A stretch of DNA of 13,231 nt from Archaeoglobaceae archaeon (lineage in GTDB: Archaea; Halobacteriota; Archaeoglobi; Archaeoglobales; Archaeoglobaceae). The DNA is taken from positions 1 through 13,231 of the forward strand of contig JANXDJ010000034.1 of assembly GCA_025059545.1 (NCBI GenBank), written 5' to 3'. Made by a program: the position numbers and the translations under genes. Numbering within the stretch: the first letter of the stretch is position 1; the number at the start of each line of letters is the position of its first letter. Positions 7,879-13,231 of the stretch are shown piece after piece. Below the pieces are notes generated by a model, which saw only the letters and a program-made list of their open reading frames with translations, was not told the DNA's origin and ran no database searches.

Positions 7879-8580
7879 CTACTTGACACGATATTTAAGA
7901 TTTATGAATTCCTCGACGTTCTTTCTTACCTCTGAGTAATCGTAATCGCAAACAACCGCATTTCCTATGAGATCTCCTTGCAAGTTCTTTGGATTGAAGG
8001 TTTTTCTTCCTCTAAATAGTATCAAAGCATCGCATTTAAACTCCTCTCCATTAACTTCAACCTTCTCAACCCTTTTATCGCCATAAACGTAAACTTCTAT
8101 CGATTTTACTTTTTCCACTTCGAAGTTTTTGGATAAAACTTTTTCAAGAAGATCAAGAGCTACGCTCTCGCCAGCGAGCAAAAAACTTTTTCCGATCTTG
8201 TATCCATCAGCGATCAGCTTTATTGCAGTCTCTGGGGAGAAAATACCAGCGGGTCTTTTGCCGAAAACCCATGGACTTCGATCCACAGCACCAGTCGCAA
8301 TAATGGCTTTATCGCTTAAAACTTCGATTCCATTTGGTTTTAAGATCCTAATTGGATTTGTTGAAATAACACAGCCTTTTTCAACCTTAACTTCGTTCAT
8401 AATCGATTTCATTTCCTCAATAAAGCTTCCATAATGCTCTCTAAATTCGGGAATTCTGTTAAAAACTGCAAGTTCTCCACCAGTTTTTTTGAAATCAAAA
8501 ATTCTCACACTGTAGCCCAAATCGAGCAACTTTTTAGCACAAAGAAGCCCACTGTAGCCAGCGCCAGCAATTAAAACCAT
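7879..8580 (-). CDS. Compact FAD-binding oxidoreductase, putative glycerol-3-phosphate dehydrogenase partner subunit
   Basis: 233 residues. The N-terminus is a dinucleotide-binding fold: I-A-G-A-G-Y-S-G-L (GxGxxG at 6-11), an acidic residue after the second strand (D29), then G-G-E-L at 34-37. I-I-A-T-G-A at 93-98 and R-P-A-G-I-F at 109-114 are typical of the FAD/NAD(P) oxidoreductases encoded next to GlpA-like dehydrogenases in anaerobes such as Thermotoga (from memory). Those relatives are usually over 400 residues. Here the second nucleotide-binding region is short and its glycine loop is A-G-E-S-V-A rather than GxGxxG, so NAD(P) binding may be lost. The start ATG 8580 overlaps the glpA-like stop by 10 nt, with a GGAGGGGAG stretch upstream. 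Likely role: electron transfer from the glycerol-3-phosphate dehydrogenase subunit; the acceptor is unknown. No frameshift is evident. Confidence 0.7.
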   Translation of the reverse strand: MVLIAGAGYSGLLCAKKLLDLGYSVRIFDFKKTGGELAVFNRIPEFREHYGSFIEEMKSIMNEVKVEKGCVISTNPIRILKPNGIEVLSDKAIIATGAVDRSPWVFGKRPAGIFSPETAIKLIADGYKIGKSFLLAGESVALDLLEKVLSKNFEVEKVKSIEVYVYGDKRVEKVEVNGEEFKCDALILFRGRKTFNPKNLQGDLIGNAVVCDYDYSEVRKNVEEFINLKYRVK

Positions 8581-9902
8581 GCAATCTCCCCTCCTTCACT
8601 GTCTTTAAGCACTTTTTCACCAACAAGCCTTATAATTTCTGCCTTACATCTCTCACAATCCATTCCTGCCCACGTTATTTGCTTCACTCCATCAAAGCAC
8701 TTGAACTCCTCAGCGATCTTTAAAATATCCTTCTTAGTTACCATGTTACACAAGCATACTATTTCATCTTCCTCAAGAGATTTGCAAATCTCCTCTTCGC
8801 TCTTCTTTTTTGGCAATCTCGAGATTTTATCCTTCTTCTTAAGTTCAAAATGCTTAGAAATCATTTCCAGGACCATTTTTGCTATCGCTGGAGCAGCAGT
8901 CAAGCCAGGGCTTTGAATACCTGCAACATTTATGAAGCATTTAACAGGCTCATTGATCACAAAATCGCTTCCAGCAATCGATCTTAACCCAGCATAGACT
9001 GCTATGATCTCATTCGGAGTTCTTTTGAAAAGAGGAGAAAACTTTGCGATTATGCCTTCAATTTCTTCCTTTTTAACACTCGTGTCTTCCTTGCTTTCGA
9101 CATCAATTAAATTGGGTCCCCATATTGGTTTTCCATCAAAGCCGATTAGAGCTCCACCACCCTTTGTTCTCTTGTTTGGCTTTAAAGGAATTGCTACCAC
9201 TAAATGGTTCGTAAATCCCTTTTCCGCAAAAACTATATGCGTCCCCTTTCCCGGAATTATTTTCATCTCGTAGCCAATCATCTTAGCGATCTCATCTGCA
9301 TAGATGCCCGCACAATTTATGACAACTTTGCTCTCAAAATCTCCTTTATTCGTTTTTACGACAAAATATTCATCCTTTTTCTGGATTCCGTTAACATTAC
9401 AGCCGTAAAGGAATTCAACGCCGTTAAGCTTCGCAAATAAGCAAGCCTTCGCAGTCATCTCCACCGGATTTACGACACCTGCAGATGGAATAAGAATGCC
9501 ACCATAAACATTCTCGTTTAGATTCGGTTCCATTTCAAGTAGCTTTTTCTTTCCAATTCGCTCCGCTTTTACTCCGTGCTTTCTTAAATATTGGATTATG
9601 AATGGGATTGCCAAAAAGGTGAGCAAATTGGTTGCAACTGTGATCAAACCAACACGCTTGAACTCAAAGCCAAGCTCCTCAGCTTCAGCATCCATCATTC
9701 TATTTCCTTCAAGGCAAAGCTTGCTCCTTAAAAGCTTGAAAGGCAGTTGAAATGGATGTATAATCCCTGAGCATGATTTTGTCTGTTCCAAGCCTGGAGC
9801 AAGTTTTCTTTCAATAACCAAAACTTTCAGATTGAATTTTGAGAGCTCTTTTGCGATGAAGCTCCCTGTAACGCCCGCTCCGATAACTATGACGTCTTTC
9901 AA
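8571..9902 (-). CDS. glpA: Anaerobic glycerol-3-phosphate dehydrogenase, GlpA-like, with C-terminal Cys4 (BFD-like) domain
   Basis: 443 residues. A D-amino-acid-oxidase-type FAD fold begins at once: V-I-V-I-G-A-G-V-T-G (GxGxxG at 8-13), ribose-binding E-R-K near 31-33, and I-N-C-A-G-I-Y-A-D around the middle. A second family block, A-G-L-R-S-I-A-G-S-D-F and V-A-G-I-Q-S-P-G-L-T-A-A-P-A, forms the substrate/FAD closing region. The C-terminal 65 residues carry C383-x-C385 and C416-x2-C419 (V-C-L-C-N-M-V; M-D-C-E-R-C), the BFD-like [2Fe-2S] arrangement of GlpA. It should oxidise sn-glycerol-3-phosphate to dihydroxyacetone phosphate, fitting the divergent glycerol kinase gene. L-2-hydroxyglutarate oxidases share the FAD fold but the context favours GlpA. 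The start is TTG 9902: it directly precedes the first beta-strand, and a GGTG lies 5 nt upstream. Confidence 0.85.
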   Translation of the reverse strand: MKDVIVIGAGVTGSFIAKELSKFNLKVLVIERKLAPGLEQTKSCSGIIHPFQLPFKLLRSKLCLEGNRMMDAEAEELGFEFKRVGLITVATNLLTFLAIPFIIQYLRKHGVKAERIGKKKLLEMEPNLNENVYGGILIPSAGVVNPVEMTAKACLFAKLNGVEFLYGCNVNGIQKKDEYFVVKTNKGDFESKVVINCAGIYADEIAKMIGYEMKIIPGKGTHIVFAEKGFTNHLVVAIPLKPNKRTKGGGALIGFDGKPIWGPNLIDVESKEDTSVKKEEIEGIIAKFSPLFKRTPNEIIAVYAGLRSIAGSDFVINEPVKCFINVAGIQSPGLTAAPAIAKMVLEMISKHFELKKKDKISRLPKKKSEEEICKSLEEDEIVCLCNMVTKKDILKIAEEFKCFDGVKQITWAGMDCERCKAEIIRLVGEKVLKDSEGGEIAWF

Positions 9903-9969
9903 ATTCCCACCGCAATAAGGTCGTCGAAGAATATTTATTCTTTTTCTAATAAAAGTGATAGGTGATCTG
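9903..9969. promoter_or_regulatory. Divergent glpA/glpK promoter region
   Basis: This 67-bp gap separates the TTG of the glpA-like gene and the ATG of glpK. It contains GAATATTTATTC at 9929-9940, a palindrome apart from its two central bases, and AT-rich on both strands. Its centre lies 35 bp from the glpK ATG and 32 bp from the glpA TTG. With archaeal TATA boxes about 26 bp upstream of transcription starts, transcripts would begin near 9960 (just before the GGTGAT at 9961-9966) and near 9909. It may act as one TATA element for both directions or as an operator. No recognised glycerol regulator gene is in the window. Promoter location is inferred from spacing only. Confidence 0.5.
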
Positions 9970-11406
9970 ATGAGCTACGTTCTCGGCATCGACGCTGGAA
10001 CTACGGGGATTAGAGCAGGGATCTATTCTCTCGAGGGAAATCTTGTAGCTCAGAGTTATACAGAATTTCCAAGCTATTATCCAAATCCTGGATGGGTTGA
10101 GCAAAATGCTGAAGATTGGTGGAAAAGTGTCGTTAAGGCATGTAATTCCGCAATTAAGCTTGCAAATGCTCAGGATGATATTTTTGCAGTCTCTGTTACC
10201 AATCAGCGAGAAACAATCGTGCCAGTCTCAAAAACTGGAAATCCGCTTACAAGAGCGATCGTCTGGCAGGATAGAAGAACAGTGGAAGAAGTTAGGAGGA
10301 TAAAGTCAATAATGGGTGAAGAAATCTTTAGAATAACAGGTTTAAAACCCGATCCGTATTTTTCACTGCCAAAGATCCTTTGGTGGATGAAAAATTATCC
10401 AAATGTTGTTGAAAAGACGTGGAAGTTCATGCTTGTGCATGACTACATAGTCTACAAGCTAACTGGAATTGCGGTCACAGATTTTTCAAATGCTTCAAGA
10501 ACGATGTTGATGGATCTTAAAAGTTTAAGATGGTCTGAAAAGATTGCTGAGACCTTTGGAGTAGATCTCGATAAATTTCCAGAAATAAAAAACTCAGGTG
10601 AGGCAATTGGAGAGCTTAGAAGTAGAGAACTCGAGCTAAGATCGAAACCAATAATTGCTGTAGGCGGTGGAGACCAGCAGTGCAGTGCATTTGCTCAAGG
10701 AGTTGTTGAGGAGGGTAAGATCAAGTCCACAACTGGCACAGGAACTTTCATGATTGCTCCTGTTGAAAAAATGCACGGCGGGGAGCTAATTTATTCCGCT
10801 CATGTGGTGCCAAAGATCGTCGCAGAGGTTAGCATTTTTACAACTGGTAGCCTTCTTGAATGGGTAAAGCGAAATTTCTTTGCAAACGAGAGTTATGAAG
10901 TTTTAAATGCAGAAGCAAAGGCTTCAGGGGTGGGAGCACGTGGGCTAATGATCTTCCCGTTCTTCTCTGGCGCTGGTTGTCCACACTGGAATCCAGAAGC
11001 AAAAGGAGCCTTCTATGGTCTAACCTTAGGGCATTCAAGAGGAGACATCGCAAGAGCAGTAATGGAAAGCGTCGCTTTTGAAGTCAATACAAACGTGGAG
11101 ATCATGGAAAACCTTGGTATAAAGGTTGATGAGCTTAGACTCGATGGTGGCGGTGCAAAAAGCCATCTATGGAACCAGATCTTTGCAGATGTGATAAAAA
11201 AGCCTTGTCTAATCTCTGAAGATGTTGAAGCTACTGCGAGAGGAGCGGCGATGCTCGCTTGTCTTTCAATAGGTTTTTCGTTGAAATACGTGCTTGATAA
11301 ATTTGTGCCTAAGTTCACAACTGTTTTGCCTTCAGGCATCGATTACAGCGAAGTTTACGAGAAATATAGAAAAATTAGAGAAATTTTATTAAAAATGAAA
11401 AACTAA
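9970..11406 (+). CDS. glpK: Glycerol kinase (FGGY family)
   Basis: 478 residues, close to the usual 490-500. The FGGY start Y-V-L-G-I-D-A-G-T-T at 3-12 is the phosphate-binding loop with D8. Glycerol-contact residues known from E. coli GlpK have counterparts here: N-Q-R-E-T (R80, E81), I-V-W-Q-D-R-R (W99), D-P-Y-F-S (Y130), G-G-G-D-Q-Q (D235, Q236) and G-T-G-T-F (F260). The adenosine-site loop is L-D-G-G-G-A-K-S near 395. It converts glycerol and ATP to sn-glycerol-3-phosphate, the substrate of the divergent GlpA-like enzyme. The C-terminal half has some xylulokinase-like wording (G-G-G-A-K-S-H-L-W-N-Q), so another polyol kinase cannot be fully excluded. The start is ATG 9970, with GGTGAT 3 nt upstream; a GTG at 9955 is in frame but would add five non-family residues. 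The stop TAA interlocks with the opposite-strand superoxide reductase stop. Confidence 0.85.
   Translation: MSYVLGIDAGTTGIRAGIYSLEGNLVAQSYTEFPSYYPNPGWVEQNAEDWWKSVVKACNSAIKLANAQDDIFAVSVTNQRETIVPVSKTGNPLTRAIVWQDRRTVEEVRRIKSIMGEEIFRITGLKPDPYFSLPKILWWMKNYPNVVEKTWKFMLVHDYIVYKLTGIAVTDFSNASRTMLMDLKSLRWSEKIAETFGVDLDKFPEIKNSGEAIGELRSRELELRSKPIIAVGGGDQQCSAFAQGVVEEGKIKSTTGTGTFMIAPVEKMHGGELIYSAHVVPKIVAEVSIFTTGSLLEWVKRNFFANESYEVLNAEAKASGVGARGLMIFPFFSGAGCPHWNPEAKGAFYGLTLGHSRGDIARAVMESVAFEVNTNVEIMENLGIKVDELRLDGGGAKSHLWNQIFADVIKKPCLISEDVEATARGAAMLACLSIGFSLKYVLDKFVPKFTTVLPSGIDYSEVYEKYRKIREILLKMKN
11370..11402 (-). terminator. U-rich terminator of the superoxide reductase gene, inside the glpK 3' end
   Basis: Directly after the TAG of the minus-strand gene the RNA-like strand reads TTTTT, TTTTT and further T runs (complement of A-runs at 11398-11402, 11391-11395 and 11370-11374). 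Archaeal termination commonly uses such U tracts without a hairpin. The same bases encode the Lys-rich C-terminus of glycerol kinase (L-L-K-M-K-N), so part of the T-richness may simply reflect that coding sequence. Confidence 0.4.
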
Positions 11407-11786
11407 ATAACTTTTGTCTGAACCCTATTCTCCCAAACTCCATGGAGATTGCAGTAGGCTAAAGCATATAGAACTCCGCTCTTATTTATTTTAACCTTGA
11501 AGCTTGCCTCCTGTTCCGAAATCTCCGGAGTTAGCTCTGCCCTTGCAACAAAAACTGGATTGAAGTCTCTCCCTTCTTCGTAAAAGTATAGTTCGATCCA
11601 TCTAAAGGAATGCTGAACTGTGTTTGGATGCCCTTGAATGTATACTCTAACACCAAAGACTTCTCCAGCTTTTACTTCTTTTGGCGCCTCGATCCTTGGT
11701 GTGTGGTTTTCTCGCTTCGAAATTGCAAGCTTGTCCTCCACTTCTGGTGTATAAACTATTTCTCCAAACTTCTTCATCGCTTGCAT
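11403..11786 (-). CDS. sor: Superoxide reductase (neelaredoxin, class II desulfoferrodoxin core)
   Basis: 127 residues forming the iron-binding beta-sandwich of superoxide reductase without the N-terminal desulforedoxin domain. The Fe(His)4Cys site is complete: H28 in E-N-H-T-P, H53 in G-H-P-N, H59 in Q-H-S-F, and C112 and H115 in Y-C-N-L-H-G. The mobile Glu ligand is E26. It reduces superoxide to peroxide in the cytoplasm of anaerobes using rubredoxin-type donors. Most family members have Lys after that Glu (E-K-H); here the codon is AAC, giving Asn27, while K24 lies two residues before E26. There are two possible starts, ATG 11786 and ATG 11777; neither has a Shine-Dalgarno site, which fits a leaderless mRNA. 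The first is chosen because it is at the expected distance from a weak TATA element. The stop TAG interlocks with the glpK TAA, tail to tail. Confidence 0.9.
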   Translation of the reverse strand: MQAMKKFGEIVYTPEVEDKLAISKRENHTPRIEAPKEVKAGEVFGVRVYIQGHPNTVQHSFRWIELYFYEEGRDFNPVFVARAELTPEISEQEASFKVKINKSGVLYALAYCNLHGVWENRVQTKVI

Positions 11787-11837
11787 GTTTTAATATTCTA
11801 ATCTCACAAATAAGAAGCTTTCGGGGGTTTTCAAAGA
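11787..11837 (-). promoter_or_regulatory. Probable promoter of the superoxide reductase gene
   Basis: A 51-bp gap between the geranylgeranyl-reductase-family gene stop and the superoxide reductase ATG. On the minus strand a weak TATA-like CTTATTT (11808-11814) is centred about 25 bp before ATG 11786, so transcription could begin at the start codon (leaderless). There is no Shine-Dalgarno site. A weak CAAAG/CTTTG inverted repeat (11832-11836 with 11845-11849) spans the upstream stop codon. It is too short to be called a terminator. Confidence 0.3.
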
Positions 11838-12905
11838 TCAAAAACTTTGCTTGGTAATTGAATTTTCGCTCGACATTGAGTTCTCTTTTATTGACAAGCC
11901 GCAAGCAATCTTGTTTACAAGATCGTATACGCTGATCTTTCCAAGCGTCTCAGCAATTTTTAATCTTTTTCGGATAATTTCAAAGATCCGGGTAAGAGTG
12001 TAATGACTTCTCATCCTACGATAGTATTCTTTCTCGTAACTTTTTAATCTTCCATTCTTTGCACATTCTGCAAGAATTCTGGAAGATATTATAGCCTTTG
12101 TCATACCTTCAGCTGCAAATCTATCCGCTAAGCCTGCAGCGTCTCCTACAAGAGCAATAGGTATTCCAAGAAATTGTCTGATAAACGGTGAGTTCCTATA
12201 GCACCCTATTGGTCCGCCACTATATCTTATGCGTTCAAAATCTCCAAAAAGTGCAGATTTTTCAATCATCGTATCGAGAATTTGCCTTAATGGTCTTTCT
12301 GACGTGCTAAAGGTGCAGACACCTATTTTTGATCCACGATTTGCCATGGGAAAAACATAAAAATATCCATCAAAGTTTGGGTAAAGAAACAACCTAATCC
12401 TCTCCTCATCTTTGTCGGTTATTACATGAATGGCAGATGCATGTGGCTTTCTTCCACCAAATTCTCTGCACCACATTGACGGATATCCAGTTGCATCTAC
12501 TAGAAGATCACAACCAAAATTAAGCGAATGATTTAGCCCCAATTTTTTTCCAGTTATTATTTCTGCACCATTTTTTTCCGCGATTTCAGCCATTCTTTTT
12601 TCCATCTTCGAACGATCAACTATTTCGACACTTCCGTTAATTCTTACACTTATTACTCTCCTTATCGAGTAGTCCCAGTTCAGGAGTATTAAATCTACCA
12701 AATTTACTCTTCTTCCAGAGATATAAGGTCTTATTCCTGTAAAATTTATCCAACCTTCGCCACAACGTATATTTTTACCGATTTCATCCTTTTTTTCGCA
12801 TAATAAGACTTTCGAAAAATTTGAGAAGCGTATTGCGCATTCCAATCCAGCAATACTTCCACCTGCAATCAAGACTTTCTTTGGTGTTCTTCGATGCAAT
12901 ATCAT
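11838..12905 (-). CDS. Geranylgeranyl-reductase-family FAD-dependent oxidoreductase
   Basis: 355 residues of the PHBH-like flavoprotein fold. The N-terminal FAD loop is L-I-A-G-G-S-I-A-G-L at 12-21, with Ser17 where most have the second Gly of GxGxxG; the ribose-binding acid is E37. R-C-G-E-G-W at 47-52 matches the conserved Cys-containing segment of geranylgeranyl reductases. Near 180-195 is Y-F-Y-V-F-P with a following G. The second FAD motif G-D-A-A-G-L-A-D-R-F-A-A-E-G occupies 254-267. Archaeal members hydrogenate the isoprenoid chains of digeranylgeranylglycerol phospholipids or quinone tails. At 355 residues it is short for the lipid enzymes (about 390-450), and organisms often carry several paralogs, so the substrate is uncertain. 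The start is ATG 12905, preceded by GTGAT with 5-nt spacing. The Ser-rich C-terminal tail looks unstructured. It stands alone as a transcription unit or with the downstream superoxide reductase. Confidence 0.78.
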   Translation of the reverse strand: MILHRRTPKKVLIAGGSIAGLECAIRFSNFSKVLLCEKKDEIGKNIRCGEGWINFTGIRPYISGRRVNLVDLILLNWDYSIRRVISVRINGSVEIVDRSKMEKRMAEIAEKNGAEIITGKKLGLNHSLNFGCDLLVDATGYPSMWCREFGGRKPHASAIHVITDKDEERIRLFLYPNFDGYFYVFPMANRGSKIGVCTFSTSERPLRQILDTMIEKSALFGDFERIRYSGGPIGCYRNSPFIRQFLGIPIALVGDAAGLADRFAAEGMTKAIISSRILAECAKNGRLKSYEKEYYRRMRSHYTLTRIFEIIRKRLKIAETLGKISVYDLVNKIACGLSIKENSMSSENSITKQSF

Positions 12906-13061
12906 ATGATATCACTTAGCTTGCTATAGCTATGTTTAATAGTTAATAAATTTTATGGTATATCTTTTATACTACTATATAAAACTACCACTTAAATATA
13001 CCCTCATCATAATTCTCAGGCAAATTTCAAAAACATAAAATATCCTTCGACAACTTCTTCT
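12906..13061. promoter_or_regulatory. AT-rich divergent intergenic region with TATA-like elements
   Basis: 156 bp, the longest non-coding stretch. TATATAAA at 12977-12984 reads as TTTATATA on the minus strand, a good archaeal TATA box for the geranylgeranyl-reductase-family gene; a second minus-strand TATAAAAG overlaps 12964-12971. On the plus strand ATAAAATA (13035-13042) is centred about 23 bp before ATG 13062, suggesting a leaderless start for the synthetase gene. Short inverted repeats GTATA/TATAC (12958-12972) and TGGTA/TACCA (12956-12990) occur, but are expected by chance in such AT-rich DNA. No small ORF or RNA gene was recognised. Confidence 0.4.
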
Positions 13062-13231
13062 ATGCTTCTCTTAGAGCAAGAAGCTAAGGAACTGCTTGAG
13101 AGCTATGGAATTCGCACAGCCAAAGGAATAATCTGCGAGAGCGAAGAAGAAGCGGTTAAGACTGCGAAGAGCTTAGGCTTTCCAGTTGTGATGAAAGTGG
13201 CTGGAATTTTGCACAAGAGCGATGTTGGAGA
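13062..13231 (+). CDS. ADP-forming acetyl/acyl-CoA synthetase beta subunit, N-terminal part (cut by window edge)
   Basis: Only the first 56 codons are present, absent from long-ORF lists because the gene runs off the window. It begins M-L-L-L-E-Q-E-A-K-E-L-L-E-S-Y-G-I and continues through E-E-E-A-V-K-T-A-K-S-L-G-F-P-V-V-M-K-V to I-L-H-K-S-D-V-G. This is the opening of the ATP-grasp_5 domain of ADP-forming acyl-CoA synthetases (ACD), where the Lys before the H-K-S-D-V-G segment contacts ATP. The enzyme makes ATP and acetate (or another acid) from acyl-CoA, ADP and phosphate in archaea. The conserved segment before I-L-H-K is one residue shorter than the form I remember (V-S-P-D-I-L-H-K); here it is V-A-G-I-L-H-K. 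No Shine-Dalgarno site; probably leaderless. Whether the alpha domain is fused or separate cannot be seen. Confidence 0.82.
   Translation, partial: MLLLEQEAKELLESYGIRTAKGIICESEEEAVKTAKSLGFPVVMKVAGILHKSDVG

Noticed and set aside
8129..8434. Plus-strand open frame of 101 codons opposite the FAD partner gene.
   Set aside because: The opposite strand has a well-supported FAD-binding protein. This frame has no motif and no ribosome-binding site.
7879..8580. The FAD partner as a pseudogene truncated by frameshift.
   Set aside because: The frame is intact, is coupled to both neighbours and keeps sensible protein sequence to its end; no displaced second half was found in other frames nearby.
11013..11339. 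Minus-strand open frame of 108 codons opposite glpK.
   Set aside because: It is a shadow of the conserved glycerol kinase C-terminal domain; Ser/Phe-rich, with no family signature.
12956..12990. Nested short inverted repeats as a terminator hairpin or operator.
   Set aside because: The stems are only 5 bp in very AT-rich DNA, which is expected by chance.
1..13231. Mobile elements, CRISPR repeats, tRNA or rRNA genes.
   Set aside because: No spaced direct repeats, transposase-like proteins or RNA-gene signatures were seen by eye on either strand.

Overview
The window looks like a piece of a thermophilic euryarchaeal chromosome, most plausibly from or near the Archaeoglobales; this is an inference from gene content and style, as no rRNA or marker gene is present. 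The supporting signs are AT-rich DNA, heavy use of AGA/AGG (Arg) and ATA (Ile) codons, Lys/Glu-rich proteins, strong GGTGAT-type Shine-Dalgarno sites, TATA-like elements at promoter distance, a geranylgeranyl-reductase-family flavoprotein (archaeal lipids), an ADP-forming acetyl-CoA synthetase fragment and a superoxide reductase. All 13,231 bases are almost fully coding. No tRNA, rRNA, CRISPR array or insertion sequence was seen.

Region 1 (1-7519, plus strand) is a tightly coupled five-gene operon. It holds the C-terminal end of one CobN/BchH-type chelatase large subunit, a periplasmic metal/cobalamin-type binding lipoprotein, a second complete CobN-type subunit (about 1167 aa), a fused ChlI/ChlD-type AAA+/von Willebrand A chelatase motor, and a Gate-domain membrane protein. 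Genes overlap by 4 bp or sit within a few bases. Together they suggest a system that takes up a metal or tetrapyrrole and inserts (or removes) metal by ATP hydrolysis. The real substrate is not visible in sequence.

Region 2 (7479-11406) is a glycerol-use locus. Glycerol kinase (plus strand) diverges from an anaerobic GlpA-like glycerol-3-phosphate dehydrogenase with a C-terminal Cys4 (BFD-like, probably [2Fe-2S]) domain. The latter is followed by a compact FAD-binding partner and, unexpectedly, a VKOR-family disulfide-forming membrane protein. The 67-bp divergent promoter has one nearly symmetric TATA-like element at suitable distance from both genes. The VKOR gene meets the Gate-protein gene tail to tail with a 41-bp coding overlap.

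Region 3 (11403-13231) holds a superoxide reductase (minus) whose stop codon interlocks with that of glpK, a geranylgeranyl-reductase-family flavoprotein (minus), an AT-rich 156-bp divergent intergenic region, and the start of an ADP-forming acyl/acetyl-CoA synthetase beta subunit (plus) cut off by the window edge. The superoxide reductase keeps all iron ligands but has Asn where most family members have the active-site Lys.
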